From contig JAILQX010000047.1 of NCBI GenBank assembly GCA_024698705.1, positions 186,001 through 250,000 of the forward strand: a stretch of DNA of 64,000 nucleotides, read 5' to 3'. This DNA comes from Lachnospiraceae bacterium. Its GTDB lineage: Bacteria > Bacillota > Clostridia > Lachnospirales > Lachnospiraceae. The notes beneath the pieces are model-generated. The model saw only the letters and a list, made by a program, of their open reading frames with translations. It was not told the origin of the DNA and did not search any database. Below are positions 45,207 to 52,986 of the stretch, piece by piece. The first letter of the stretch is position 1; the number at the start of each line of letters is the position of its first letter. The position numbers were made by a program, and so were the translations under genes.

Positions 45207-45215
45207 TGCTATAAT
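45207..45215 (+). promoter_or_regulatory. Extended -10 promoter of the Dabb gene
   Basis: TGC-TATAAT, an extended -10; the -35 region is not convincing. Confidence 0.55.
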
Positions 45216-45288
45216 ATATATGATCTTTACGGGGGTGTTAAATGTAAATGATACAGATTGGGACAGATGATGAGAGACGAGGTGCACT

Positions 45289-45585
45289 ATGGTAAGACAT
45301 GTTATATTGTGGCAATTGAAGGACGGATATTCACAGGAAGAAGCCGCTAAGATAAAGGCAGACATAAAAGAGGGACTTGAAGGTCTCAAGGGAAAGATCG
45401 ACGGTATCATCGATATAAAGGTTCACACCAAACCGCTTGCAAGTTCCAATGCGGATCTTATGCTGGACTCTTCATTTACCGATGAAACGGCACTTAAAAC
45501 GTATGCGACACACCCTGCACATGTTGCGGTTGCGGATGGAAAGGTGCGTCCTTTTGTCAAAGCAAGAGTATGTATGGATTTTTAA
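45289..45585 (+). CDS. Dabb (stress-responsive A/B barrel) protein
   Basis: A 98-residue protein beginning MVRHVILWQLKDG, with LASSNADLMLDSSFTDETAL and THPAHVAVADGKVRPF, the typical Dabb pattern (dimeric ferredoxin-like barrel). Family members include olivetolic acid cyclase and small stress proteins; the role here is unknown. It precedes the diguanylate cyclase gene by about 40 bases. Confidence 0.9.
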   Translation: MVRHVILWQLKDGYSQEEAAKIKADIKEGLEGLKGKIDGIIDIKVHTKPLASSNADLMLDSSFTDETALKTYATHPAHVAVADGKVRPFVKARVCMDF

Positions 45586-45625
45586 GTATAATATGGATTT
45601 CAGTAGCGTAGGAGGTATTGGTGTT

Positions 45626-47140
45626 ATGAGTGAGATGAGTACAGATTCGATTGTAACGAACGAATATCAGGAATTCATCCGACAGAACCGTACATGGATC
45701 AATAAAAGATTAAATCGTGCACTTTGGTTTGTTATATTTACGGGTCCGGCTATCGCGCTTGGTGTTAAGGGCGGAATGTACAAGGATATTAGTTATTCGA
45801 CCTGCGCTATCATTTCCGGCGTTCTTATTCTGATAGCTCTTATTCATTTCCTGATCCTTAAGTTAAAAAAGGATTCGCTCGTTACAAGCATTCTTGCATT
45901 GACTGCACTGGAAGGCCTGATCGCATTTATGGCATTTTCACATGTAGAGATACACCTTACTTGGTTCTTTGTTCCGATCTTAAGTATTCTTCTGTGCGAA
46001 ACACAGATATTTATCTTTGTCAGCATAGGAAATGCAATAGTGATGACGATCACCACATGGTTTGTTACGGCTTATGAGGTTCAGTTCAGAAATAACTTTG
46101 TCTCTCATGGGGAGTATTTTACCAATGTGATCGGAGGATATTTGATCGAGACCGTGATCATGTTCATAGCGGGACTGCTCATAATCAAAGTGGCAACGGC
46201 ACGTTTCAGACAGCTTATTTCCCAGAATTCCGTTATCAAGCAGAAAGAAAAAGAAACTGAGGAGAAGATGACGCTCTTGAATTCCATGGCGGAGATATAT
46301 GACAATGTTAATCTGATCGACTTCGTTGATAATACGGAAATGTCGATCAGAGATCCCGAGCATGTAAAGCATGGAATCGATATGACACAGCAGACGCATA
46401 CGATCATAAATCAAAAGCTTAAGGAGCGCGTCATGCCGGATCAGCTTGATAGTTTTCTCAATTTTACGAACATCAAAACGGTCAGATCGAGATTATCACA
46501 TAAGAAGATCATCAGTGCCGATTTTATAGATGTGGTTGACGGATGGATCCGAGCCCAGTATATCACGGTGGATGCCACGATAGACGGTATCCCCAATGTT
46601 GTTATCTACACCACGCGAAATGTTGATGAAGAGAAGAAGCGTGAAGAGCGACTGATAAGAGTTGCAATGACGGATGAACTGACCAGACTGTTCAACAGAC
46701 GCTGTTACGAGGAAGATCTTATGCAACACAGGATAAACCCTCTCGACGATGATCTGGTATTCTATTCAATAGACGTGAACGGTCTTAAGAAGGTCAATGA
46801 CAGCAAAGGTCATGCTGCCGGTGATGAACTCATAAAGGGTGCGGCCGACTGTCTGCTTCTGTCCATCGGAAACAGAGGTAAAGTATACAGGACCGGCGGA
46901 GATGAGTTCATAGCCATTGTCCATACGACCGATCCCAAGTCCATAGTGGAAGAGATAGATCGCAAGTCGAGTGAGTGGAGCGGTGTATATACAGAGGAAA
47001 TGTCAATGTCCATAGGATATGCTTCGCATGCCGAAAATGAAAACCTCAACGTTGATGAACTTGAGAGACGTTCCGATGCGGAGATGTATGCGGCAAAAGA
47101 GAGATACTATAAAGAGAAGGGAATAGAACGCAGGAAATAA
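45626..47140 (+). CDS. Membrane diguanylate cyclase (GGDEF domain)
   Basis: A 504-residue protein. Five to six hydrophobic segments at about residues 25-205 form a membrane sensor; a middle PAS-like region has VVDGWIRAQYITVDATIDG, and the C-terminal GGDEF domain has TDELTRLFNRRCYEEDL and an intact GGDEF at residues 424-428. It should make c-di-GMP from GTP. No RxxD I-site precedes the motif at the usual distance. The ATG at 45626 has GGAGG ten bases upstream. Confidence 0.9.
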   Translation: MSEMSTDSIVTNEYQEFIRQNRTWINKRLNRALWFVIFTGPAIALGVKGGMYKDISYSTCAIISGVLILIALIHFLILKLKKDSLVTSILALTALEGLIAFMAFSHVEIHLTWFFVPILSILLCETQIFIFVSIGNAIVMTITTWFVTAYEVQFRNNFVSHGEYFTNVIGGYLIETVIMFIAGLLIIKVATARFRQLISQNSVIKQKEKETEEKMTLLNSMAEIYDNVNLIDFVDNTEMSIRDPEHVKHGIDMTQQTHTIINQKLKERVMPDQLDSFLNFTNIKTVRSRLSHKKIISADFIDVVDGWIRAQYITVDATIDGIPNVVIYTTRNVDEEKKREERLIRVAMTDELTRLFNRRCYEEDLMQHRINPLDDDLVFYSIDVNGLKKVNDSKGHAAGDELIKGAADCLLLSIGNRGKVYRTGGDEFIAIVHTTDPKSIVEEIDRKSSEWSGVYTEEMSMSIGYASHAENENLNVDELERRSDAEMYAAKERYYKEKGIERRK

Positions 47141-47185
47141 AAGGCATATTAAACCCTATGTGCAACCGTTAAGCAAAATGGGGAC

Positions 47186-47214
47186 TTGCAAAGCATGCCC
47201 GGATATGTTATAAA
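47186..47214 (+). promoter_or_regulatory. Promoter of the ABC-F attenuator leader
   Basis: TTGCAA at 47186-47191 and TATAAA at 47209-47214, 17 bases apart, with an upstream TG (extended -10). This places the start near 47220, giving a leader of about 270 nt before the ABC-F gene. Confidence 0.7.
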
Positions 47215-47276
47215 TGACAAAAGCGGGATGACCGCAGATCAAAAAGAAAGAACACGTTTACGTGTAAGGTGAGAGA

Positions 47277-47291
47277 ATGATAATTCGATAA
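47277..47291 (+). CDS. Upstream ORF in the ABC-F leader, four residues (MIIR)
   Basis: ATG-ATA-ATT-CGA-TAA with AAGGTGAG just upstream (47266-47273). Tiny leader ORFs like this precede many antibiotic-resistance ABC-F genes and act as sensors: a drug-stalled ribosome changes leader folding. Its own stop codon lies in the 5' arm of the first leader stem (47286-47292). Assigned from position and ribosome site; translation is not shown. Confidence 0.6.
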   Translation: MIIR

Positions 47292-47363
47292 TTTAGTTTA
47301 AGAAACACATAGTTTTTCAGGGCTTTAAAAGGCCTGTTTGTGTATGCTTAAATTGGATTATCG
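47286..47363 (+). promoter_or_regulatory. Leader stem-loop overlapping the uORF stop
   Basis: CGATAAT (47286-47292) is complementary to ATTATCG (47357-47363). Inside, TTTAAG and ACACA pair with TGTGT and CTTAAA, and CAGG with CCTG. A ribosome paused on the upstream ORF would block the 5' arm. Together with the downstream terminator this makes an attenuator. The alternative pairing that would break the terminator was not resolved by eye. Confidence 0.55.
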
Positions 47364-47403
47364 CGCATCTTTAACCTTGTTATTTTATAAGGATTATTTG
47401 TGT

Positions 47404-47437
47404 GAGTCTGTTTGCGTATGCAAACGGACTCTTTTTT
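47404..47437 (+). terminator. Leader terminator upstream of the ABC-F gene
   Basis: GAGTCTGTTTGC-GTAT-GCAAACGGACTC (12 pairs, one G-U) followed by six T residues, 53 bases before the ABC-F start codon. It would end transcription before the gene unless antitermination occurs. Confidence 0.92.
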
Positions 47438-47490
47438 GGTTTATCAGCCACGGGCGAGCCCTGATATCGACAGAAAGATGAGGACAGAAA

Positions 47491-49023
47491 ATGGCACAGA
47501 TAAACATAAGCGATCTTACGTTTGCCTATGAAGGAAGTTTCGATAACATATTTGAGAATGTTTCATTTTCGATAGACACCGATTGGAAACTCGGATTCAT
47601 AGGCAGAAACGGAAAAGGGAAAACGACATTTTTAAATCTATTGCAGGGCAAATACGATTACGAGGGAAGTATATCGGCCAATACGTATTTTGATTATTTC
47701 CCCTACAGGGTATCTGCAGCGGAAGCGAAAAAAACTGCGGCGGAACTTATGGACGGATGGAAGAACGATGTTGAGGACTGGAGAGTCCTTCGTGAGCTTC
47801 CCGCACTTTCGGTTGAGGCAGAGCTGCTGTACAGACCGTTTGAGACCCTCAGTTTCGGAGAGCGGACGAAGATCATGCTTGCGGTATTATTTTCCGGCGG
47901 GAATGATTTCCTGCTCATAGACGAACCGACAAATCATTTGGATGCGGATTCGCGTGAGCTCATAAAAAAGTACCTTGCTTCGAAGAAGAGCTTTATCCTG
48001 GTGTCTCACGACAGGGATCTTATAGATGCGTGCGTGGACCATGTGCTCGTATTGAACAGGGCAAGCATCGTGGTTCAGGCAGGCAACTTTTCAACATGGT
48101 GGGAGAATAAGGAGAAGGCCGATAATTTTGCCAGGATGGAAAATGAAAAACATGCAAAGGAGATCGGCAAGCTTAAAAGCGCGGCGGACAGAACTGCGAG
48201 GTGGGCCGAAAAGAGCGAAGGCGCCAAGATCGGTTTTGATCCGGTCAAAGAAAATGACAGAAACATAAGCACAAGGTCTTATATCGGAGCAAAGACAAAG
48301 AAGATGCAGTCGAGAGTAAAGAATTACGGCGTAAGGATCGAAAGGGAGATCGCCGAAAAGGAAGGACTGCTAAAGGATATAGAAGAGCCGGACGATCTGA
48401 AACTCATGCCGCTTGAACATTACAAAAAGCAGCTGGTCCATATCGTGGATCTTTCGCTCAGATACAAGGACGGGACAAAAGACGTATTCAAAGATCTCAA
48501 GTTCGACATAGCACAGGGAGAAAGAGTATTCATAAGCGGAGAGAACGGCTGCGGCAAATCAAGCCTGATACATGTACTGTTGGAAAAGACCGGAGCGGAT
48601 AATGAATGCATAAGCGAAAGAGTCGATACAAACGGGATATTTGAGGTGGCTCCGAATATGATCGTTTCATATATAAGCCAGGACACCTCACATCTTAAGG
48701 GAAGTCTGAAGGAGTATGCCGCGACCAACGGGCTTGACTACAGCATATTACTCGCGCTCTTAAGAAAACTGGATTTTGAAAGAGTGCAGTTTGAGAAGAA
48801 CATGGAAGATTATTCGGAGGGACAGAAAAAGAAGGTCCTCATAGCGGGAAGCCTGATAACTCCGGCACATCTGTATGTGTGGGATGAACCTCTCAATTAT
48901 ATCGATGTATTCTCAAGAATGCAGATAGAGAAACTGATACTTCAGTACAGCCCAACTATGCTGATCGTGGAGCATGATGTGAGATTCAGGGAAAAGATAG
49001 CCACAAAAACAATTGAACTGTGA
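47491..49023 (+). CDS. ABC-F ribosomal protection-type protein (Lsa-like)
   Basis: A 510-residue soluble twin-ATPase protein without membrane segments. The first cassette has GRNGKGKTTFLN, LSFGERTK and LIDEPTNHLD; the interdomain linker (about residues 190-290) is basic and helical; the second has GENGCGKSS, YSEGQKKK and VWDEPLNYID. The sequence is close to the Lsa/CplR type, which eject lincosamides, streptogramin A or pleuromutilins from the ribosome. The attenuator leader supports drug-inducible expression. Spectrum cannot be read from sequence. GAGGACAG lies upstream of the ATG. Confidence 0.85.
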   Translation: MAQINISDLTFAYEGSFDNIFENVSFSIDTDWKLGFIGRNGKGKTTFLNLLQGKYDYEGSISANTYFDYFPYRVSAAEAKKTAAELMDGWKNDVEDWRVLRELPALSVEAELLYRPFETLSFGERTKIMLAVLFSGGNDFLLIDEPTNHLDADSRELIKKYLASKKSFILVSHDRDLIDACVDHVLVLNRASIVVQAGNFSTWWENKEKADNFARMENEKHAKEIGKLKSAADRTARWAEKSEGAKIGFDPVKENDRNISTRSYIGAKTKKMQSRVKNYGVRIEREIAEKEGLLKDIEEPDDLKLMPLEHYKKQLVHIVDLSLRYKDGTKDVFKDLKFDIAQGERVFISGENGCGKSSLIHVLLEKTGADNECISERVDTNGIFEVAPNMIVSYISQDTSHLKGSLKEYAATNGLDYSILLALLRKLDFERVQFEKNMEDYSEGQKKKVLIAGSLITPAHLYVWDEPLNYIDVFSRMQIEKLILQYSPTMLIVEHDVRFREKIATKTIEL

Positions 49024-49060
49024 TCGAAAAAAGGAGAGCTTTATCGGCTCTCCTTTATAT
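49024..49060. terminator. Bidirectional terminator
   Basis: AAAGGAGAGC-7 bases-GCTCTCCTTT lies between convergent genes, with A-rich sequence on the left (T-run for the minus strand) and a weaker T-rich tract on the right. It serves the ABC-F and thioesterase genes. Confidence 0.8.
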
Positions 49061-49448
49061 TGTCCGTAAGCATATCGTAAAATTCGGGAAAACTCTTTTT
49101 GAGTCTTATTGGTTTGCCACTCTTATCAAGAAAACAATGCATGGATTCCGACTGACAGACCGGCGTGTCCGCTTTGTACATCCTGTACATCAGAGTAAGC
49201 TTTACACCATTAAAGGCTTTGACCGTGACATCAATGTCAATATCATCGGGAAATGTTGTGGGCCTTATATACTGACAGCTTATATTGATGACAGGGGAAT
49301 AGATCCCCTCATTTTCAAGCCTGGCGTAGTCAAAGCCCTTTTCCTTAAGGAAAGCGATCCTTGCTTCCTCCATCCATCTTATATAATTCGAATGATGAGT
49401 GATACCCATCTTATCCGTTTCGTAATATCTGACCGTATGCCTGTACAT
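49041..49448 (-). CDS. Acyl-CoA thioesterase, 4HBT/YbgC-like
   Basis: A 135-residue hotdog thioesterase. YYETDKMGITHHSNYIRWMEEAR is the 4HBT pattern (seen as ETDKMGITHHSNYIRWMEE), with the catalytic Asp and HHSNY. The start at 49448 has GGAGG about nine bases upstream; a longer in-frame start at 49487 lacks a site. The gene ends inside the shared terminator hairpin. Substrate unknown. Confidence 0.9.
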   Translation of the reverse strand: MYRHTVRYYETDKMGITHHSNYIRWMEEARIAFLKEKGFDYARLENEGIYSPVINISCQYIRPTTFPDDIDIDVTVKAFNGVKLTLMYRMYKADTPVCQSESMHCFLDKSGKPIRLKKSFPEFYDMLTDNIKESR

Positions 49449-49585
49449 TTTGATCCTCCGTATGCCGAGATCTATGTGACCCTTCATATTTTATCAGATA
49501 TAAGATATGTTGTCTTTAGTATGAAGGATATTTTCATAAGCCTGTGAAAAAAATCACAAAGAGCCTGAGAAAACTCAAAATATTG

Positions 49586-49614
49586 TTGACAAGTTAGTAT
49601 TTACTAACTATAAT
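49586..49614 (+). promoter_or_regulatory. feo operon promoter with palindromic operator in the spacer
   Basis: A consensus promoter: TTGACA (49586-49591), 17-base spacer, TATAAT (49609-49614). The spacer is almost entirely the inverted repeat AGTTAGTA-TT-TACTAACT, resembling metal-repressor (DtxR/IdeR/MntR type) boxes. Binding of an iron-loaded repressor here would block RNA polymerase. The repressor gene is not in the window. Confidence 0.85.
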
Positions 49615-49704
49615 TCAATTTGGTATAGGGAGAAAAACAAAATAAAGGTTTGGTTTATGATTATTGGAGTTTTCTGATTATCGGATGAATGTGGAGCTGG
49701 GAAT

Positions 49705-49920
49705 ATGATGGATTTGATCTTTAACAATATCGGTTCTGTTATGGTTTCGGTCGTATTGCTGCTTATTGTTGTACTGATAATAAGAAAACTTTTTAATGAT
49801 AAAAAAAGGGGAATATCATCCTGCGGATGCAATTGTAAGGGCTGCGCTTTAGCCGGCAGCTGTCACGGAAATTGTAAATTGTCGGGTAATGATAAAACGG
49901 ATAACGGAGGAAAAGCATGA
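49705..49920 (+). CDS. FeoB-associated Cys-rich membrane protein
   Basis: A 71-residue protein with one membrane segment (residues about 10-27) and a Cys-rich tail, SSCGCNCKGCALAGSCHGNC, seen in proteins encoded with feoB. It may help deliver or sense ferrous iron. Usually found after feoB; here it comes first in the operon. The stop overlaps the feoA start (ATGA). An ATG one codon later is an alternative start. Confidence 0.85.
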   Translation: MMDLIFNNIGSVMVSVVLLLIVVLIIRKLFNDKKRGISSCGCNCKGCALAGSCHGNCKLSGNDKTDNGGKA

Positions 49921-50129
49921 TGCCTTTAGCACTGGCTGATGTAGGAAAGGTAAATACCGTAAAGAAAGTGGGCGGAAGCCCGGAGATAAAAAAACATCTT
50001 GAGAATCTCGGATTTATTGCGGGAGCGGATGTTACTATCGTGACTTCACTCGGGGGCAATGTTATTGTCAACGTTAAAGAATCAAGAGTGGCCATAAGTG
50101 AAGAAATGGCCAGGAGAATAATGGTTTAG
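49917..50129 (+). CDS. feoA: FeoA family protein (first copy)
   Basis: A 70-residue SH3-like FeoA protein (MPLALADVGKVNTVKKVGG, LENLGFIAGADVTIV, VNVKESRVAISEEMARRIMV). FeoA proteins bind FeoB and support ferrous iron uptake. It overlaps the Cys-rich gene by four bases. A second, different feoA follows. Confidence 0.9.
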   Translation: MMPLALADVGKVNTVKKVGGSPEIKKHLENLGFIAGADVTIVTSLGGNVIVNVKESRVAISEEMARRIMV

Positions 50130-50151
50130 GTAGCGAGAGGAAGGTATTATT

Positions 50152-50376
50152 ATGAAAACTTTGAGAGATGCCGGGATCGGAGATACCGTCAAGGTCGTAA
50201 AGATCAATGGCGCAGGAGCGATCAAAAGAAGGATCATGGATATGGGTATCACAAAGGGTGTGGAGATTAAGATCCGCAAGGTCGCACCGTTAGGTGATCC
50301 GGTTGAGATCACTGTAAGAGGCTATGAGCTTTCACTCAGGAAAGCAGATGCCGAGATCATTGAGATCGAAGAGTAA
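50152..50376 (+). CDS. feoA: FeoA family protein (second copy)
   Basis: A 74-residue FeoA protein (MKTLRDAGIGDTVKVVKI, MDMGITKGVEIKIRKVAPLG, TVRGYELSLRKADAEII), with the classic GDPVEITVRGYELSLRK end. It is diverged from the first copy, so this is a paired-feoA operon, not a recent duplication. GAGAGGAAGG lies ahead of the ATG. Confidence 0.92.
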   Translation: MKTLRDAGIGDTVKVVKINGAGAIKRRIMDMGITKGVEIKIRKVAPLGDPVEITVRGYELSLRKADAEIIEIEE

Positions 50377-50447
50377 AATATAATCTGTGTCACCTGACCC
50401 CATCCTGAAAAGGTATGTGTGTCCGGCACATGAAGAAAGGACATATC

Positions 50448-52820
50448 ATGAGTATTAAAATTGCTTTGGCAGGTAATCCGAACTGTGGTAAGACCACATT
50501 GTTCAACGAACTCACCGGCTCAAACCAGTTTGTGGGAAACTGGCCCGGTGTAACAGTGGAAAAGAAGGAAGGAAAGCTTAAAAAGCACAGTGATGTAACC
50601 ATCATGGACCTTCCGGGTATTTATTCACTTTCACCTTACACACTTGAGGAAGTGATCTCGAGAAATTATCTTATTGAAGAAAGACCCGATGTAATACTTA
50701 ACGTCATCGACGGAACGAACCTTGAAAGAAACCTTTATCTGACGACCCAGCTCACAGAGCTCGGTATCCCGGTGGTCATAGCCGTCAATATGATGGACGT
50801 TGTCCGCAAGAACGGTGACAAGATCAACACCGAAGAGCTTTCAAGACAGTTGGGCTGCAAGGTTGTTGAGATATCGGCACTTAAGGCAACGGGACTTGAA
50901 GAAGCCATGGAGGTTGCCATAAAGGCAGCAGACGGAGAGCCCACGGTTCCCAAGCATACATTCTCGGGTGCGGTTGAACATGCCATCGCTCATATCGAGG
51001 AGGCGGCAGTCCATGACCTTGATGAGAATCAGCAGCGCTGGTACGCAATCAAGATATTCGAAAGAGATGAAAAAGTACTTGAGAAACTTAAGATTCCCGA
51101 AGATAAGCTTGCACACATCGAAGAGGACATAAAGGCAGCAGAGAAGGAACTCGATGATGATGCCGAGTCTATCATAACCAATGAAAGATATATCTATATA
51201 GCGTCTATAATAAAATCATGCTACAAGAAAAAAAATGTCGGAGGACTTACGACTTCCGATAAGATAGATAAGATCGTGACCAACAGATGGCTGGGACTTC
51301 CCATATTTGCAATCATAATGTTCTTCGTATACTGGATCGCAATGGTTGGTGTCGGTGCATCGGCAACCGATTGGGCAAATGATGGTCTGTTCGGAGACGG
51401 ATGGCATCTGTTCGGTATCGGCAGCGGCAAATATGAAGAAGTTGCTGAAGCATACAATGATGCATCACTCATAGTCGATGGATATGATGCCTATGTGGAA
51501 GAAAACGGAAGCGAGCCCACGGGCAGCTTCGAATACGAGATAGAAGATGAGGAAACACTTGCGGTAGAGGTTGCCGAGGCATCGCTTGAAGATTATGATG
51601 CAGCGGTAAAGACACTTGAAGAGATAGGCGACGAACCCGATCCCGCCGATTACGGTGTGTGGGTTCCGGGCGTTCCGACCCTTATCGAATCGGGACTTGA
51701 CGCCATAGGAACAGCAGACTGGTTAAAAGGACTTATACTTGACGGTATCGTAGCCGGTGTCGGCGCGGTACTCGGATTCGTCCCCCAGATGCTGGTACTG
51801 TTCTTTATGCTCGCATTCCTTGAGGCATGCGGTTACATGGCAAGAATAGCATTCGTACTTGACAGGATATTCAGAAAGTTCGGTTTATCAGGCAAGAGTT
51901 TCATACCAATGCTTATCGGTACAGGCTGCGGTATTCCCGGTATCATGGCATCAAGAACGATAGAAAATGAACGTGACCGTCGTATGACAGTCATAACGAC
52001 AACATTTATCCCCTGCGGAGCCAAGGTTCCGTTTATAGCGATGATCGCGGGTGCCATCTTCTCGGGCTCGGCATGGGTTGCAACATCGGCTTATTTCATA
52101 GGTATGGCAGCAATCATAATATCGGGCATCATGCTTAAGAAGACAAAGATGTTCGCAGGAGATCCGGCTCCGTTCGTTATGGAGCTTCCCGCATATCATA
52201 TGCCCACACTTGCAAATGTACTCAGATCAATGTGGGAGCGTGGCTGGTCATTCATCAAGAAGGCGGGAACTATCATCCTTCTTTCAACAATATTTGTATG
52301 GTTTACATCATTTTTCGGATTTACATCGGACGGCTTCAGAATGCTTGCTGAGGACGAACTTGATCTATCCTTGCTCGCAAAACTCGGAAGTGCCATTGCC
52401 TGGATATTCAAGCCGCTCGGCTTCGGAACATGGGAAGCGACCGTTGCTTCCATAACAGGTCTTGTTGCCAAGGAGAACATAGTGGGTACGATGGGTATCC
52501 TTTATGGTGCGGCAGGCAATGCATATGAAACACTTGCTCAGGAATTCACCGGCATAACCGGATATTCATTCCTTGTATTCAACCTTCTGTGCGCACCTTG
52601 TTTTGCAGCCATCGGTGCTATAAAGAGAGAAATGAACAATGCAAAATGGACATGGTTCGCGATCGGTTATCAGTGCGGTTTTGCTTACCTGATCGCACTT
52701 ATGATCAACCAGTTCGGAGGTATGTTCACCGGTAACGGAAATGTGGTGGGATTTATATTTGCCATAGCAGCATTTGTATTCATCATCTATAATCTTTTCA
52801 GAAAAGAAAAGACTGTTTGA
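50448..52820 (+). CDS. feoB: Ferrous iron transporter FeoB
   Basis: A 790-residue ferrous iron permease. The N-terminal G domain has GNPNCGKTT (residues 9-17), VEKKEGKL, DLPGIYSLSPYT and NMMD. A helical spacer follows, then the membrane domain with GTGCGIPGIMASRT and PCGAKVPFIA. An acidic insertion of about 75 residues (roughly 328-405, rich in Glu/Asp) sits after the first membrane segment, in a predicted external loop. The ATG at 50448 has AAAGGA upstream; an in-frame upstream start at 50415 is less likely. Confidence 0.96.
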   Translation: MSIKIALAGNPNCGKTTLFNELTGSNQFVGNWPGVTVEKKEGKLKKHSDVTIMDLPGIYSLSPYTLEEVISRNYLIEERPDVILNVIDGTNLERNLYLTTQLTELGIPVVIAVNMMDVVRKNGDKINTEELSRQLGCKVVEISALKATGLEEAMEVAIKAADGEPTVPKHTFSGAVEHAIAHIEEAAVHDLDENQQRWYAIKIFERDEKVLEKLKIPEDKLAHIEEDIKAAEKELDDDAESIITNERYIYIASIIKSCYKKKNVGGLTTSDKIDKIVTNRWLGLPIFAIIMFFVYWIAMVGVGASATDWANDGLFGDGWHLFGIGSGKYEEVAEAYNDASLIVDGYDAYVEENGSEPTGSFEYEIEDEETLAVEVAEASLEDYDAAVKTLEEIGDEPDPADYGVWVPGVPTLIESGLDAIGTADWLKGLILDGIVAGVGAVLGFVPQMLVLFFMLAFLEACGYMARIAFVLDRIFRKFGLSGKSFIPMLIGTGCGIPGIMASRTIENERDRRMTVITTTFIPCGAKVPFIAMIAGAIFSGSAWVATSAYFIGMAAIIISGIMLKKTKMFAGDPAPFVMELPAYHMPTLANVLRSMWERGWSFIKKAGTIILLSTIFVWFTSFFGFTSDGFRMLAEDELDLSLLAKLGSAIAWIFKPLGFGTWEATVASITGLVAKENIVGTMGILYGAAGNAYETLAQEFTGITGYSFLVFNLLCAPCFAAIGAIKREMNNAKWTWFAIGYQCGFAYLIALMINQFGGMFTGNGNVVGFIFAIAAFVFIIYNLFRKEKTV

Positions 52821-52861
52821 CATTAAGTTTCATACAATATATACTGTTCTACAGATAAAGA

Positions 52862-52907
52862 AAATATGCTCGGTGCGAAACACCGGGCATATTTGCGATT
52901 TTTTTTA
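52862..52907 (+). terminator. Terminator after feoB
   Basis: AAATATGC-T-CGGTG-CGAAA-CACCG-G-GCATATTT stem followed by eight T residues. Confidence 0.9.
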
Positions 52908-52925
52908 TCATTATTTCACGTAAAA

Positions 52926-52965
52926 GTGTTTCATTTCATGGTATCACGGAGCGATTTTGAAACAC
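52926..52965 (+). promoter_or_regulatory. Inverted repeat before the phosphonate cluster
   Basis: GTGTTTCA (52926-52933) and TGAAACAC (52958-52965) are exact inverted copies 24 bases apart, just upstream of the first gene. Possible operator, perhaps for the winged-helix domain encoded by that gene. No clear -35/-10 pair was recognised. Confidence 0.4.
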
Positions 52966-52986
52966 ATTTACACAAACGGAGACGAT

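Noticed and set aside
45437-45625. Longer N-terminus for the diguanylate cyclase
   Set aside because: The upstream extension overlaps the Dabb gene in another frame, is Arg/Met/Leu-rich, and lacks a ribosome site, whereas 45626 has GGAGG.
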